Shown here: in pieces, positions 56,206 to 63,856 of the stretch
Position numbering within the stretch: position 1 is the first letter of the stretch
Layout: each line of letters begins with the position of its first letter
Source of the DNA: Fimenecus sp964540535
GTDB lineage: Bacteria; Bacillota; Clostridia; Oscillospirales; Acutalibacteraceae
Length of the DNA: 64,000 bases
Reading direction: 5' to 3'
Assembly (NCBI GenBank): GCA_964540535.1
Contig: CAZIMO010000003.1
Span: 62,001-126,000 of the forward strand
Program-made: the position numbers and the translations under genes
Notes under the pieces: generated by a model
Seen by the model: the letters and a program-made list of their open reading frames with translations, nothing else
Told to the model about the DNA's origin: nothing
Databases searched by the model: none

Positions 56206-56541
56206 ATGAAAGCAAGAATACCCAACCAGGGCGGTCAAGCAAATATGATGAAGCGTATTCAGCAAATGCAGGAAGAAATGACCCGCGTTCAGCAGGAATG
56301 CGAAGCGGCAGAGTACAATGCAAGCGCCGGCGGCGGCGCAATTGATGTTACAGTCAACGGCGGTCACCAGCTTGTAAGCGTTAAAATTCAGCCCGATGTT
56401 GTTGACCCTGAAGATGTTGAAATGCTTGAGGATTTACTCGTAGCGGCAGTTAATGAAGCTATGAGAAAAGCAGACGAAACTATGGAAAGAGAAATGGGCA
56501 AGTTCACAAACGGTATGAACATTCCCGGACTTGGCTTCTGA
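56206..56541 (+). CDS. ebfC: YbaB/EbfC nucleoid-associated protein
   Basis: The protein has 111 residues. NMMKRIQQMQEEMTRVQQEC helix, then SAGGGAIDVTVNGGHQLVSV and KIQPDVVDPEDVEMLEDLLV form the family core. It binds DNA as a dimer and is nearly always between dnaX and recR, as here (two bases after dnaX, 19 before recR). Confidence 0.95.
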   Translation: MKARIPNQGGQANMMKRIQQMQEEMTRVQQECEAAEYNASAGGGAIDVTVNGGHQLVSVKIQPDVVDPEDVEMLEDLLVAAVNEAMRKADETMEREMGKFTNGMNIPGLGF

Positions 56542-56560
56542 TTAACGGAGTATTGGCAAT

Positions 56561-57154
56561 ATGGCAATTGTTTCACTTGAAAAACTGATTGAAGAATTTC
56601 GCAAAATGCCCTCTGTCGGTGTAAAATCGGCGGAGAGAATGGCTTATTATATTCTCGGTCTTGACGACAGTGAAACAAAAAGCTTGGTTGACGCTATAAA
56701 TTCTGCGCATACTAATATACATACCTGTAATGTGTGCTGTAATCTTACCGAGGGTGAAAAATGCGGAATTTGCAGTAACGAAAAGCGTGACAGCTCTGTA
56801 ATCTGCGTTGTTGAAAATCCCCGTGATGTCACCGCCTTTGAGCGTACACACGAATACAGAGGTGTTTATCATGTGCTTCACGGCGTAATTTCACCGATGA
56901 ACGGTGTGGGTCCCGATAATATCCGCATTAAAGAGCTTATCACCCGAATGGCAGATGACAGCGTTAATGAGGTTATTATGGCAACCAACCCCACCGCCGA
57001 AGGCGAAGCAACCGCAATGTATATTGCAAGACTTTTAAAGCCTATGGGCATTAAGGTGAGCCGTCTTGCCTACGGTGTACCTGTGGGCAGTGACCTTGAA
57101 TATGCCGACGAAGTAACGCTTTCTCGTGCGCTTCAGGGCAGAAGCTTATTATAA
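56561..57154 (+). CDS. recR: recombination mediator RecR
   Basis: The protein has 197 residues. HhH FRKMPSVGVKSAERMAYYIL, the zinc finger CNVCCNLTEGEKCGIC, and Toprim VICVVENPRDVTAFERTHEY followed by RGVYHVLHG. It acts with RecF and RecO to load RecA at gaps. Co-transcribed with ebfC; smpB begins 16 bases later. Confidence 0.97.
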   Translation: MAIVSLEKLIEEFRKMPSVGVKSAERMAYYILGLDDSETKSLVDAINSAHTNIHTCNVCCNLTEGEKCGICSNEKRDSSVICVVENPRDVTAFERTHEYRGVYHVLHGVISPMNGVGPDNIRIKELITRMADDSVNEVIMATNPTAEGEATAMYIARLLKPMGIKVSRLAYGVPVGSDLEYADEVTLSRALQGRSLL

Positions 57155-57169
57155 ATAAAGGTAATAATC

Positions 57170-57637
57170 ATGGCAGAAAAGAATACAAACACTACAATTG
57201 CACAAAATAAAAAAGCTCTCCATGATTATTTCGTCATAGAGAGTTTTGAAGCAGGTATTGAGCTTGTGGGTACAGAAGTTAAATCTCTGCGCCAGGGCAA
57301 ATGCAATCTTAAAGACGCTTGGTGCAGTATTGTCGAAGGCGAAATCTTCGTCAACGGTATGCACATAAGCCCCTATGACCACGGTAATATCTTTAACCGT
57401 GACCCCATGCGCGTGCGCAGACTGCTTATGCATAAAAAAGAGATTATGCGGCTTTTCGGCACTGCAAAGCAAGAGGGGTTGACCCTCATTCCTCTGTCAA
57501 TATACTTCAAAAAAGGCAGAGCAAAGGTTCAGGTCGGGCTGTGTAAAGGTAAAAAACTTTATGACAAGCGTGATTCTGCCGCTAAAAAAGAAGCTCAACG
57601 AAATATTGAACGCACAATGAAAGAGAGAATGAAATAA
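57170..57637 (+). CDS. smpB: SsrA-binding protein
   Basis: The protein has 155 residues. HDYFVIESFEAGIELVGTEV, KSLRQGKCNLKDAWCSI and MHISPYDHGNIFNRDPMRVR are family markers; the tail KLYDKRDSAAKKEAQRNIER is the basic helix that inserts in the ribosome. It is followed directly by the tmRNA gene, its partner, with 71 bases between. Confidence 0.97.
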   Translation: MAEKNTNTTIAQNKKALHDYFVIESFEAGIELVGTEVKSLRQGKCNLKDAWCSIVEGEIFVNGMHISPYDHGNIFNRDPMRVRRLLMHKKEIMRLFGTAKQEGLTLIPLSIYFKKGRAKVQVGLCKGKKLYDKRDSAAKKEAQRNIERTMKERMK

Positions 57638-57697
57638 TCTCTCAAAATTAAGTCTTATTAAGCTATAACACATTATCCGCAAGGAATAATATCTTCT

Positions 57698-57703
57698 TAT
57701 AAT
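57698..57703 (+). promoter_or_regulatory. -10 box of tmRNA
   Basis: TATAAT ends six bases before the tmRNA 5' end at 57709. No good -35 at 17 bases is seen (a TTATCC at 19 bases is the nearest), so read-through from smpB may contribute. Confidence 0.5.
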
Positions 57704-57708
57704 AATAT

Positions 57709-58061
57709 GGGGATGAAAGGATTTCGACGGGGATTTTGAACTGCGATAAGCGAGCAGTGGAGTCTGACCACTTTAAAACGGACAGTTTATTAAAAATAAA
57801 CGACAAAGATAACAAAGTACTTCTTGCTGCTTAATTAGCGGCGAGCATTCCCCCGAGAGAACTGCGGCTCGGTACGGAGTGTCATTCAGCAGTAAATGTG
57901 AACGGATAACCGCCTTGTAGTCCGTCACACATCACAGGGCTACTGAAAGGAATGCCTGTTTGTCGGCTGTCCCGTAGGGAACGTCAATAGATAAACTACG
58001 CTCGTAGAAAGTTTCAGGAATAGATTTTCGGACGCGGTTTCGATTACCGCCATCTCCACCA
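57709..58061 (+). ncRNA. ssrA: transfer-messenger RNA
   Basis: 353 nt. The tRNA-like ends GGGGATG ... CATCTCC with ACCA, and GGTTTCGATTACCGCC as T arm, are clear. The tag reading frame ends with codons for NDKDNKVLLAA and TAA at 57832-57834. The common ALAA ending is replaced by LLAA. The resume codon is uncertain because no Ala or Gly codon lies at the usual place. Rescues stalled ribosomes with SmpB. Confidence 0.95.
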
Positions 58062-58063
58062 GA

Positions 58064-58096
58064 AAAAAAGCACTTGCAAATTGCAAGTGCTTTTTT
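58064..58096 (+). terminator. terminator of tmRNA
   Basis: AAAAAAGCACTTGCAA pairs with TTGCAAGTGCTTTTTT, directly after the encoded CCA. Its 3' arm begins the repeat copied at 58346. Confidence 0.88.
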
Positions 58097-58098
58097 CA

Positions 58099-58138
58099 GT
58101 GAAATAAATCCCTTACGGGATTTGTGAAATACACTTAG
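58099..58138. repeat. modular array, locus C left copy (cut by gap)
   Basis: GTGAAAT, AAATCCC-TTAC-GGGATTT, GTGAAAT, ACAC-TTAG, then N. The 55 bases 58084-58138 are identical to 58346-58400. A continuation equal to 58401-58537 is therefore expected across the gap. Confidence 0.7.
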
Positions 58139-58238
58139 NNNNNNNNNNNNNNNNNNNNNNNNNNNNNNNNNNNNNNNNNNNNNNNNNNNNNNNNNNNNNN
58201 NNNNNNNNNNNNNNNNNNNNNNNNNNNNNNNNNNNNNN
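58139..58238. other. scaffold gap (100 N)
   Basis: Exactly 100 undetermined bases, the usual placeholder size. Both borders match sequences repeated a few hundred bases downstream, so the gap arose at a repeat. The flanks predict a true length near 137 bases. Confidence 0.95.
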
Positions 58239-58270
58239 TTCGTGATATTTCAAGCTTTCAGTATAAATAC

Positions 58271-58345
58271 TCAATTTTTCCTTGACGGCTTAAGGCGAAG
58301 AAAATTGAACACTTTCATAATTTTTAATATTTTCACGAATTAAAA
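58271..58345 (-). pseudogene. remnant of the RHH gene
   Basis: On the minus strand the remnant reads LIRENIKNYESV, matching the middle of the intact 58570-58773 product, and then after a deletion the DNA matches its last codons and stop. The start is missing. It is part of a tandem duplication with the array. Confidence 0.6.
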
Positions 58346-58360
58346 CAAGTGCTTTTTTCA

Positions 58361-58532
58361 GTGAAATAAATCCCTTACGGGATTTGTGAAATACACTTAG
58401 TGTGTGAAATAGCTGACGCTGTGAAATACGCCTTACGGCGTGTGGGATTTATTTTATTTCACTTTCTGCTTTAGCAGAAAATTTCACAATTATCGTAAGA
58501 TAATTATTTTACATTGCATAGTAATATTTCAC
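58361..58532. repeat. modular mini-hairpin array, locus C right copy
   Basis: Order: GTGAAAT [AAATCCC-TTAC-GGGATTT] GTGAAAT [ACAC-TTAG-TGTG] TGAAAT [AGC-TGAC-GCT] GTGAAAT [ACGCC-TTAC-GGCGT] then a centre GTGGGATTTATTTT. After it the spacer flips: ATTTCAC [TTTCTGC-TTTA-GCAGAAA] ATTTCAC [AATTATC-GTAA-GATAATT] ATTTTAC [ATTGCATAGTAAT] ATTTCAC. Loops are always four bases in the clear modules. Non-coding; lies between tmRNA and the RHH gene. Confidence 0.7.
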
Positions 58533-58569
58533 TAAAATTCGTGATATTTCAAGCTTTCAGTATAAATAC

Positions 58570-58773
58570 TCAATTTTTCCTTGACGGCTTAACATTGACA
58601 TCGGGCTTAATACTGCCCTCTATCTTACCGTGAACACTTTCATAATTCTTAATATTTTCACGAATTAAGACAAGAATATGGCTGTTTACACTGCGTCCTT
58701 CATAGTCTGCAACATAGCCGAGCTTGTTAAGCATTTCTTCTTCAATTCTGATAGACACGCTTTTAATAGCCAC
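58570..58773 (-). CDS. ribbon-helix-helix DNA-binding protein
   Basis: The protein has 67 residues from a GTG start (AGGTGAT upstream). AIKSVSIRIEEEMLNKLGYV, ADYEGRSVNSHILVLIREN is an Arc/MetJ-type RHH pattern. Divergent from the SLOG gene; the two leaders contain mirror copies of GATATAT-GTATAT, its likely operator. A truncated duplicate lies at 58271-58345. Small RHH proteins of this kind are often antitoxins or autoregulators. Confidence 0.8.
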   Translation of the reverse strand: MAIKSVSIRIEEEMLNKLGYVADYEGRSVNSHILVLIRENIKNYESVHGKIEGSIKPDVNVKPSRKN

Positions 58774-58781
58774 AAAATCAC

Positions 58782-58879
58782 CTCATAATAGATATATTGT
58801 ATATTTATTTTACGCAGAATTTGTGATATAATGTTGCAAATGGATATATAGTATATCTAAAAAATATGAGGTGATTTGT
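58782..58879. promoter_or_regulatory. symmetrical divergent control region
   Basis: Reading outward in both directions, the last about 35 bases before each gene are alike: ATATA-A/G-ATATATC or GTATATC, then T-rich spacer, ATGAGGTGATTT and the start codon. GATATATAGTATATC (near 58842) and GATATATTGTATATT (near 58790) are probable paired operators. TATAAT at about 58826-58831 may serve the SLOG gene. Confidence 0.45.
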
Positions 58880-59221
58880 ATGAAGGTGGCAGTAGTCGGT
58901 TCAAGGACGCTTAAAGTTGATAATCTTGAAAAATATCTGCCAAAAAGCACAACAGAAATTGTATCGGGCGGTGCAAGAGGCATAGATTCTTCGGCAAAAG
59001 AATACGCACTGTCAAACGGCATAAAAATGACAGAGTTTCTTCCGGAATATTACAAGTTCGGCAGAAATGCTCCGTTGAAATGCAATATCACTATTATAAA
59101 TTATGCCGATATTGTATTGGCTTTTTGGGACGGTCAATCTCACGGCACAAAATATGTCATTGACGAATGCAAAAAAGCAGGAAAACCCATTCGTATTTTT
59201 ATACCTAATGTCAATAAATAA
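58880..59221 (+). CDS. SLOG/DUF2493-like nucleotide-binding protein
   Basis: The protein has 113 residues from MKVAVVGSRTLKVDNLEKYL. Rossmann-like signature VVGSRTL, EIVSGGARGIDSSAKEYAL (the GGARGxD loop), and the closing IVLAFWDGQSHGTKYVIDEC. SLOG proteins bind or cleave nucleotides such as ADP-ribose derivatives or lysine-modified sugars; DUF2493 members are frequent in mobile and defence loci. AGGTGAT precedes the ATG. Probably co-controlled with the RHH gene. Confidence 0.85.
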   Translation: MKVAVVGSRTLKVDNLEKYLPKSTTEIVSGGARGIDSSAKEYALSNGIKMTEFLPEYYKFGRNAPLKCNITIINYADIVLAFWDGQSHGTKYVIDECKKAGKPIRIFIPNVNK

Positions 59222-59247
59222 ATTTATAAAATAATTTCAAAATCCTC

Positions 59248-59278
59248 TTGACTGTAAAGTTGGTTTATACCTTATAAT
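59248..59278 (+). promoter_or_regulatory. MerR-type promoter with 19-bp spacer
   Basis: TTGACT-19-TATAAT. The overlong spacer, filled with GTAAAGTTGGTTTATACCT, is the hallmark of promoters remodelled by MerR-family proteins, and the next gene encodes one. Confidence 0.65.
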
Positions 59279-59312
59279 ATAGGTAAAGGCGCAGTTAGCT
59301 TTAAAAAATACA

Positions 59313-59366
59313 ATGAAAGGAACGGCACCGTGCATAAAAGGCTGTTTTTAATGGCTCTTTGTGCGA
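59313..59366 (+). promoter_or_regulatory. shared 5' leader element, copy 2 (MerR)
   Basis: Nearly the same 55 nt as 20455-20508: ATGAAAGGAACGG start, a 12-codon frame (MKGTAPCIKGCF, stop TAA), the CGTGCATAAA / TTTGTGCG stem and CTCTTTGTGCGAA end. As with GH28, no ribosome site lies next to the following start codon. Confidence 0.5.
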
Positions 59367-59375
59367 ATTTTGAAT

Positions 59376-60152
59376 ATGACTGTTCAAGAGATTGAAAAGG
59401 AATTAAATATAACAAGGGCAAACATTCGGTTCTACGAGAAAGAGGGCTTGCTGACACCGCCGCGCAAGGCGAACGGCTACCGTGACTACGGCGAAGCTGA
59501 TATTGCACGGCTCAAAAAAATCATTATTTTCCGCAAGCTCGGTATTTCTGTTGCAGATATTAAAAGCATTTTCGACGGCTCGTTATCCTTGCAAACGGCA
59601 ATTGACACCAATACCCAACGCCTGCAAATGGAGATCGAAGAGCTGAACGGCGCAATCGAGGTCTGCCGTCAAATCAAAGAAAATAATGCCGAAGAAGCGA
59701 ATTTCCCTCAAGATTATTTTTGGGATGTTATCAACAAGCGTGAAAGCGGCGGTGAAAACTTCAACGATATATTTTCAGACTATTCATCATTCGTCAAATT
59801 CATTCTTGATGACGCATACCATTTTAACTATGATAAAATTAAAGAAAAAGCAGGAATAAAGGGTATTATAATTATCGTTCTGATTGTTTCGTTATTCAGC
59901 GGAATATGGGAATTGATATTTGAGAGACAAGAACTTGCATCTTTTGCCTATGGATTTATTCGCCCCTTCATTTTATTTTTGGGTGTGTGCATATTAGTCT
60001 TTCCTGCATATTTTTTCGGCAAAAGGAACTCAAAGCTTGCAGGTATTTATGTTAAAATCCTCTCGGTAATAATCGGAATTATTCTAATTGTAATTTTCGG
60101 TCTGCTTATTTACGCAATATTCAGCGCTATATTTAATTTACTCTTCATTTAA
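59376..60152 (+). CDS. MerR-family regulator with membrane domain
   Basis: The protein has 258 residues from MTVQEIEKELNITR. Winged HTH: NITRANIRFYEKEGLLTPPR, NGYRDYGEADIARLKKIIIF, then a dimer coiled coil (LQTAIDTNTQRLQMEIEELN). From about residue 160 three hydrophobic helices follow, unusual for this family. It would be a membrane-bound regulator sensing the envelope. The promoter has the 19-bp MerR spacing, implying autoregulation. No partner transporter is adjacent. Confidence 0.88.
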   Translation: MTVQEIEKELNITRANIRFYEKEGLLTPPRKANGYRDYGEADIARLKKIIIFRKLGISVADIKSIFDGSLSLQTAIDTNTQRLQMEIEELNGAIEVCRQIKENNAEEANFPQDYFWDVINKRESGGENFNDIFSDYSSFVKFILDDAYHFNYDKIKEKAGIKGIIIIVLIVSLFSGIWELIFERQELASFAYGFIRPFILFLGVCILVFPAYFFGKRNSKLAGIYVKILSVIIGIILIVIFGLLIYAIFSAIFNLLFI

Positions 60153-60159
60153 CACAAAA

Positions 60160-60195
60160 AGGACAGATGAAAAACTCATCTGTCCTAATTTTTTA
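60160..60195. terminator. terminator between the MerR gene and GGGtGRT gene
   Basis: AGGACAGATGA pairs perfectly with TCATCTGTCCT (5-nt loop), T-run on the plus side and A/T-rich on the other. Confidence 0.85.
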
Positions 60196-60209
60196 TTATA
60201 TACAGCCGA

Positions 60210-61220
60210 TTAAGCCTTTAATGCTTCCTCTACTGCAACTGCGCAAGCAACTGTTGCGCCTACCATCGGGTTGTTACCCATACCGATAAGACCCATCATC
60301 TCAACGTGAGCAGGAACTGAAGATGAACCTGCGAACTGAGCGTCGCCGTGCATTCTGCCCATTGTATCTGTAAGACCGTATGAAGCAGGACCTGCAGCCA
60401 TATTATCGGGGTGAAGTGTACGGCCTGTACCGCCGCCCGAAGCAACTGAGAAGTAGTTTACGCCGTTTTCCATAGCCCACTTCTTATATGTGCCTGCAAC
60501 AGGATGCTGGAAACGTGTGGGGTTAGTTGAGTTACCTGTGATAGAAACATCAACGCCCTCTTTCTTCATAATTGCAACGCCTTCAAGAACATCGTTTGCG
60601 CCATAGCAGCGAACTGCGGCTCTTTCACCGTCAGAATACTTTGTTTCATTTACGATTTTAAGCTCGCCTGTGTAGAAATCATAGTCTGTCTGAACATATG
60701 TGAAGCCGTTAATTCTTGAAATGATCATAGCAGCGTCTTTGCCAAGACCGTTAAGGATAACACGAAGGGGTTCTTTACGAACCTTGTTAGCTGTTTTTGC
60801 AATACCGATAGCGCCTTCAGCTGCTGCGAATGATTCGTGACCTGCAACAAATGCGAAGCACTTTGTTTCTTCTTTAAGAAGCATTGCGCCGAGATTACCG
60901 TGGCCAAGACCAACGCTTCTCTGCTCTGCAACTGAACCAGGGATACAGAAAGCCTGAAGTCCCTTACCGATAACTGCTGCTGCCTCTGAAGCAGTTTTTA
61001 CGCCCTCTTTAAGAGCAAGAGCAACGCCGAGTGTGTAAGCCCAAACTGCATTTTCAAATGCGATAGGCTGAACGCCCTTAACGATGCCTTCAACATCAAT
61101 ACCGTTTGATTCGCAAAGAGCTTTTGCGTCCTCGAGAGAAGCAATACCGTATTCAGCAAGGCATTTCTCGATTTTAGCCATTCGTCTTTCTTTGCCTTCA
61201 AATTTTACATCATTAGCCAT
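60210..61220 (-). CDS. GGGtGRT protein
   Basis: The protein has 336 residues. The name-giving motif YFSVASGGGTGRTLHPDNMA is near residue 265, with SVGLGHGNLGAMLL, FVAGHESFAAAEGAIG and GNNPMVGATVACAVAVEEAL also typical. The family occurs in anaerobes and is nearly always encoded with a NifU-like scaffold, as here (18 bases apart). Biochemical role is not established; an iron-sulfur or sulfur-transfer link is inferred. Confidence 0.9.
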   Translation of the reverse strand: MANDVKFEGKERRMAKIEKCLAEYGIASLEDAKALCESNGIDVEGIVKGVQPIAFENAVWAYTLGVALALKEGVKTASEAAAVIGKGLQAFCIPGSVAEQRSVGLGHGNLGAMLLKEETKCFAFVAGHESFAAAEGAIGIAKTANKVRKEPLRVILNGLGKDAAMIISRINGFTYVQTDYDFYTGELKIVNETKYSDGERAAVRCYGANDVLEGVAIMKKEGVDVSITGNSTNPTRFQHPVAGTYKKWAMENGVNYFSVASGGGTGRTLHPDNMAAGPASYGLTDTMGRMHGDAQFAGSSSVPAHVEMMGLIGMGNNPMVGATVACAVAVEEALKA

Positions 61221-61238
61221 TACAATATCCTCCTTCTC

Positions 61239-61934
61239 TTATTCTTCTCTGGGGTCAATATACTTTACAGCGTCTGCAAAGCGACCGTATGAGCCTGTAT
61301 TGTTTTTAAGAGCTGTTGCAGCGTCTGTGCCGTGACGGATATCTTCCATCATCTTACCGAGCTTAACGAACTCATAACCGATAACCTGATCGTCAGCATC
61401 AAGAGCCATTCTTGTGATATAGCCCTCTGCCATTTCCATATAACGAACGCCCTTAACCTTTGTTGAGAACATTGTACCAACCTGTGAACGAAGTCCTTTA
61501 CCAAGGTCCTCAAGGCCTGCGCCTACAACAAGACCGTCTTCTGAGAAAGCAGACTGTGAACGGCCGTAAACAAGCTGGAGGAAGATTTCTCTCATAGCTG
61601 TGTTTATAGCATCGCAAACAAGGTCTGTGTTAAGACATTCAAGAAGAGTTTTGCCGGGAAGAATTTCAGCAGCCATAGCAGCTGAATGAGTCATACCGGA
61701 GCAGCCGAGAGTCTCAACAAGAGCTTCTTCAACGATACCCTCTTTAATGTTAAGTGTGAGCTTGCAAGCGCCCTGCTGAGGTGCGCACCAGCCAATACCG
61801 TGTGAAAAGCCGGAAATATCTTTGATTTCATAAGCCTTTACCCAATTGCCCTCTTCGGGAATTGGAGCGGGACCGTGATGAGGTCCTTTTTTAACACAGC
61901 ACATTTTTTCAACTTCATGTGAATAGTTAATCAT
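61239..61934 (-). CDS. NifU/IscU-like Fe-S scaffold protein
   Basis: The protein has 231 residues. Scaffold cysteines are seen in GIGWCAPQQGACKLTLNIKE and EALVETLGCSGMTHSAAMAA, followed by LPGKTLLECLNTDLVCDAIN. A carboxy extension of about 90 residues is specific to this subgroup. CC at residues 12-13 (KMCCVKK) is an extra feature. Likely co-transcribed with the GGGtGRT gene from the promoter at 61983-62011. Confidence 0.9.
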   Translation of the reverse strand: MINYSHEVEKMCCVKKGPHHGPAPIPEEGNWVKAYEIKDISGFSHGIGWCAPQQGACKLTLNIKEGIVEEALVETLGCSGMTHSAAMAAEILPGKTLLECLNTDLVCDAINTAMREIFLQLVYGRSQSAFSEDGLVVGAGLEDLGKGLRSQVGTMFSTKVKGVRYMEMAEGYITRMALDADDQVIGYEFVKLGKMMEDIRHGTDAATALKNNTGSYGRFADAVKYIDPREE

Positions 61935-61982
61935 AATAAAATGAAACTCCTTTCTTTAAACGGAATAATTCCTATCTTGTAA

Positions 61983-62011
61983 ATTATACAATCACTTGGC
62001 AAAATTTTCAA
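61983..62011 (-). promoter_or_regulatory. promoter of the NifU-like/GGGtGRT operon
   Basis: TTGAAA-17-TATAAT on the minus strand, leader of about 40 nt, AAAGGAG ribosome site. Confidence 0.75.
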
Positions 62012-62108
62012 TAGTAATTTTGACAAAAGCTTGACAATGAAAAGTTTTTTTATAGGCAATAATCATATTATTGACCCAATTTCCATAAAAATGCAGAAAA
62101 TGCAAAAA

Positions 62109-63854
62109 TCACATTGATTCAGGCGTTGAAATTCTGAACATTTCAAGAATATTTGTTATAACTGTCATAACGCAGTTGCAAAGGTACAAACGCGCCTGCA
62201 TAAGTGATTCGTCATCAACCGCAACACGGCAGGCATTGTAAAATTTGTGGAAAAGCGTAGCCAAATCTATGCAGTAGCGGGTAATTTTTGCAGGGTCATA
62301 ATTCTTTGCGGAATTTATAATTTCATCTGTCAAAGAAGCGAGGTGGCGGATAAGCTCTATTTCTTCGAGCGCTGTCAAAAGTTTAAGCTCGTCCTTTGTA
62401 CATTCACGAACTGTTACGCCGTCATTTTCAAGCTTACGGAGAATGCTGTGAATTCGCGCATTCGCATACTGACAGTAATAAACAGGGTTTTGTGAGGACT
62501 GCTCAACCGCTAAATCAAGGTCGAAATCCATTTGCGAACCGGGTTCACGCATATTGAAAAGGAATCGGACTGCGTCAACGGGAATATCCTCAAGCAAATC
62601 AACAAGAGTAATCGCCTTGCCTGTACGCTTTGACATTTTTACAACCTCGCCGTCACGGGTAAGGCGGACAAGCTGCATAAGAATAACATCAAGGCGGCTG
62701 CTGTCAAGATCAAGCGCTTCAAGAACACCTTTCATACGGGCAACATGGCCGTGGTGGTCAGCGCCCCAAACATCAATAGCCTTGTCAAAGCCTCTTGTTA
62801 CAAGCTTATTTCTGTGATAAGCAATATCGGCCGCAAAATATGTGGGATTTCCGTTTTGACGGATAAGCACATCGTCTTTAAGCTCAAGCTTATCAATTTC
62901 TTCCTGTGTTTTGCCTGATTTTTTAAGCATTTCGGTTTGCACCTTGATATTGTTATACCAAACTGCGCCGTCTTTTTCATAAGTTAAGCCCTTATTTGTA
63001 AGGTATTCGATAACCTCTTTAACCGCGCCGCTGCTGTGAAGCTGACTTTCTTTAAACCATGTATCATATTCAATGCGGTATTTCGCCATATTGGCTTTCA
63101 TATTGTCGATATTTTTAGGCAAAGCAAAATCAACAAGAGCTTTTCTGCGTTCCGCCTCGCTCTTATCAAGATAAATTTTGCCGTAAATATCGGCAAATTG
63201 CTTTGCTCTCTCTTTAATATCCTCACCGTGATAGCTGTCTTCAGGAAGCTCTACCGCATCTTCACCTTTGTAAATCTGCTGATAACGGACATCAAGCGAA
63301 AGTCCGAATTTTTCAATCTGATTGCCTGCGTCATTTATATAAAACTCACGCTCAACCTCATAGCCTGCCATATCAAGAACTGCGGCAAGGCAGTCGCCCA
63401 GCGCGCCGCCCCTTGCATTACCCATATGCATAGGTCCTGTGGGGTTTGCCGAAACGAATTCCACATTCATTTTTTTACCCTTGCCGTATTCGCTTCTGCC
63501 GTAATTTTTGCCTAAAGCCTTAACATCGAGCAAAATGTCGGCATAAAAATCATTTGAAAGCTTAAAATTTACAAAGCCTGCGCCTGCAACTGTGCAGGAC
63601 TCAAAATATGTGCCGTTAAGGTCGATATTCTTTGCAACAATATCAGCAATTTTTCTCGGCGCAGAGCGGAATACCTTTGCGCATACAAAAGCGATATTTG
63701 ATGAATAGTCGCCGTTATCACGGTTTGCAGGAACTTCAATGTTAAAACCGGGAATAGGCTCCGATGGGAACTCGCCTTCAGCAACCGCTTTGCCCAAAGC
63801 GTCAACTATAAGTGTGTGAAGCTGGTCTGTCGCCTGTTTAACTAATTTAGACAT
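62109..63854 (-). CDS. argS: arginyl-tRNA synthetase
   Basis: The protein has 581 residues. Class I motifs NPTGPMHMGNARGGALGDCL (HIGH equivalent HMGN) and GEVVKMSKRTGKAITLVDLL (KMSK). The carboxy DALR domain has QYANARIHSILRKLE. An AGGAGAAATAAGG ribosome site lies before the ATG. Two bases after the DUF1934 gene stop. Confidence 0.97.
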   Translation of the reverse strand: MSKLVKQATDQLHTLIVDALGKAVAEGEFPSEPIPGFNIEVPANRDNGDYSSNIAFVCAKVFRSAPRKIADIVAKNIDLNGTYFESCTVAGAGFVNFKLSNDFYADILLDVKALGKNYGRSEYGKGKKMNVEFVSANPTGPMHMGNARGGALGDCLAAVLDMAGYEVEREFYINDAGNQIEKFGLSLDVRYQQIYKGEDAVELPEDSYHGEDIKERAKQFADIYGKIYLDKSEAERRKALVDFALPKNIDNMKANMAKYRIEYDTWFKESQLHSSGAVKEVIEYLTNKGLTYEKDGAVWYNNIKVQTEMLKKSGKTQEEIDKLELKDDVLIRQNGNPTYFAADIAYHRNKLVTRGFDKAIDVWGADHHGHVARMKGVLEALDLDSSRLDVILMQLVRLTRDGEVVKMSKRTGKAITLVDLLEDIPVDAVRFLFNMREPGSQMDFDLDLAVEQSSQNPVYYCQYANARIHSILRKLENDGVTVRECTKDELKLLTALEEIELIRHLASLTDEIINSAKNYDPAKITRYCIDLATLFHKFYNACRVAVDDESLMQARLYLCNCVMTVITNILEMFRISTPESM

Positions 63855-63856
63855 CC

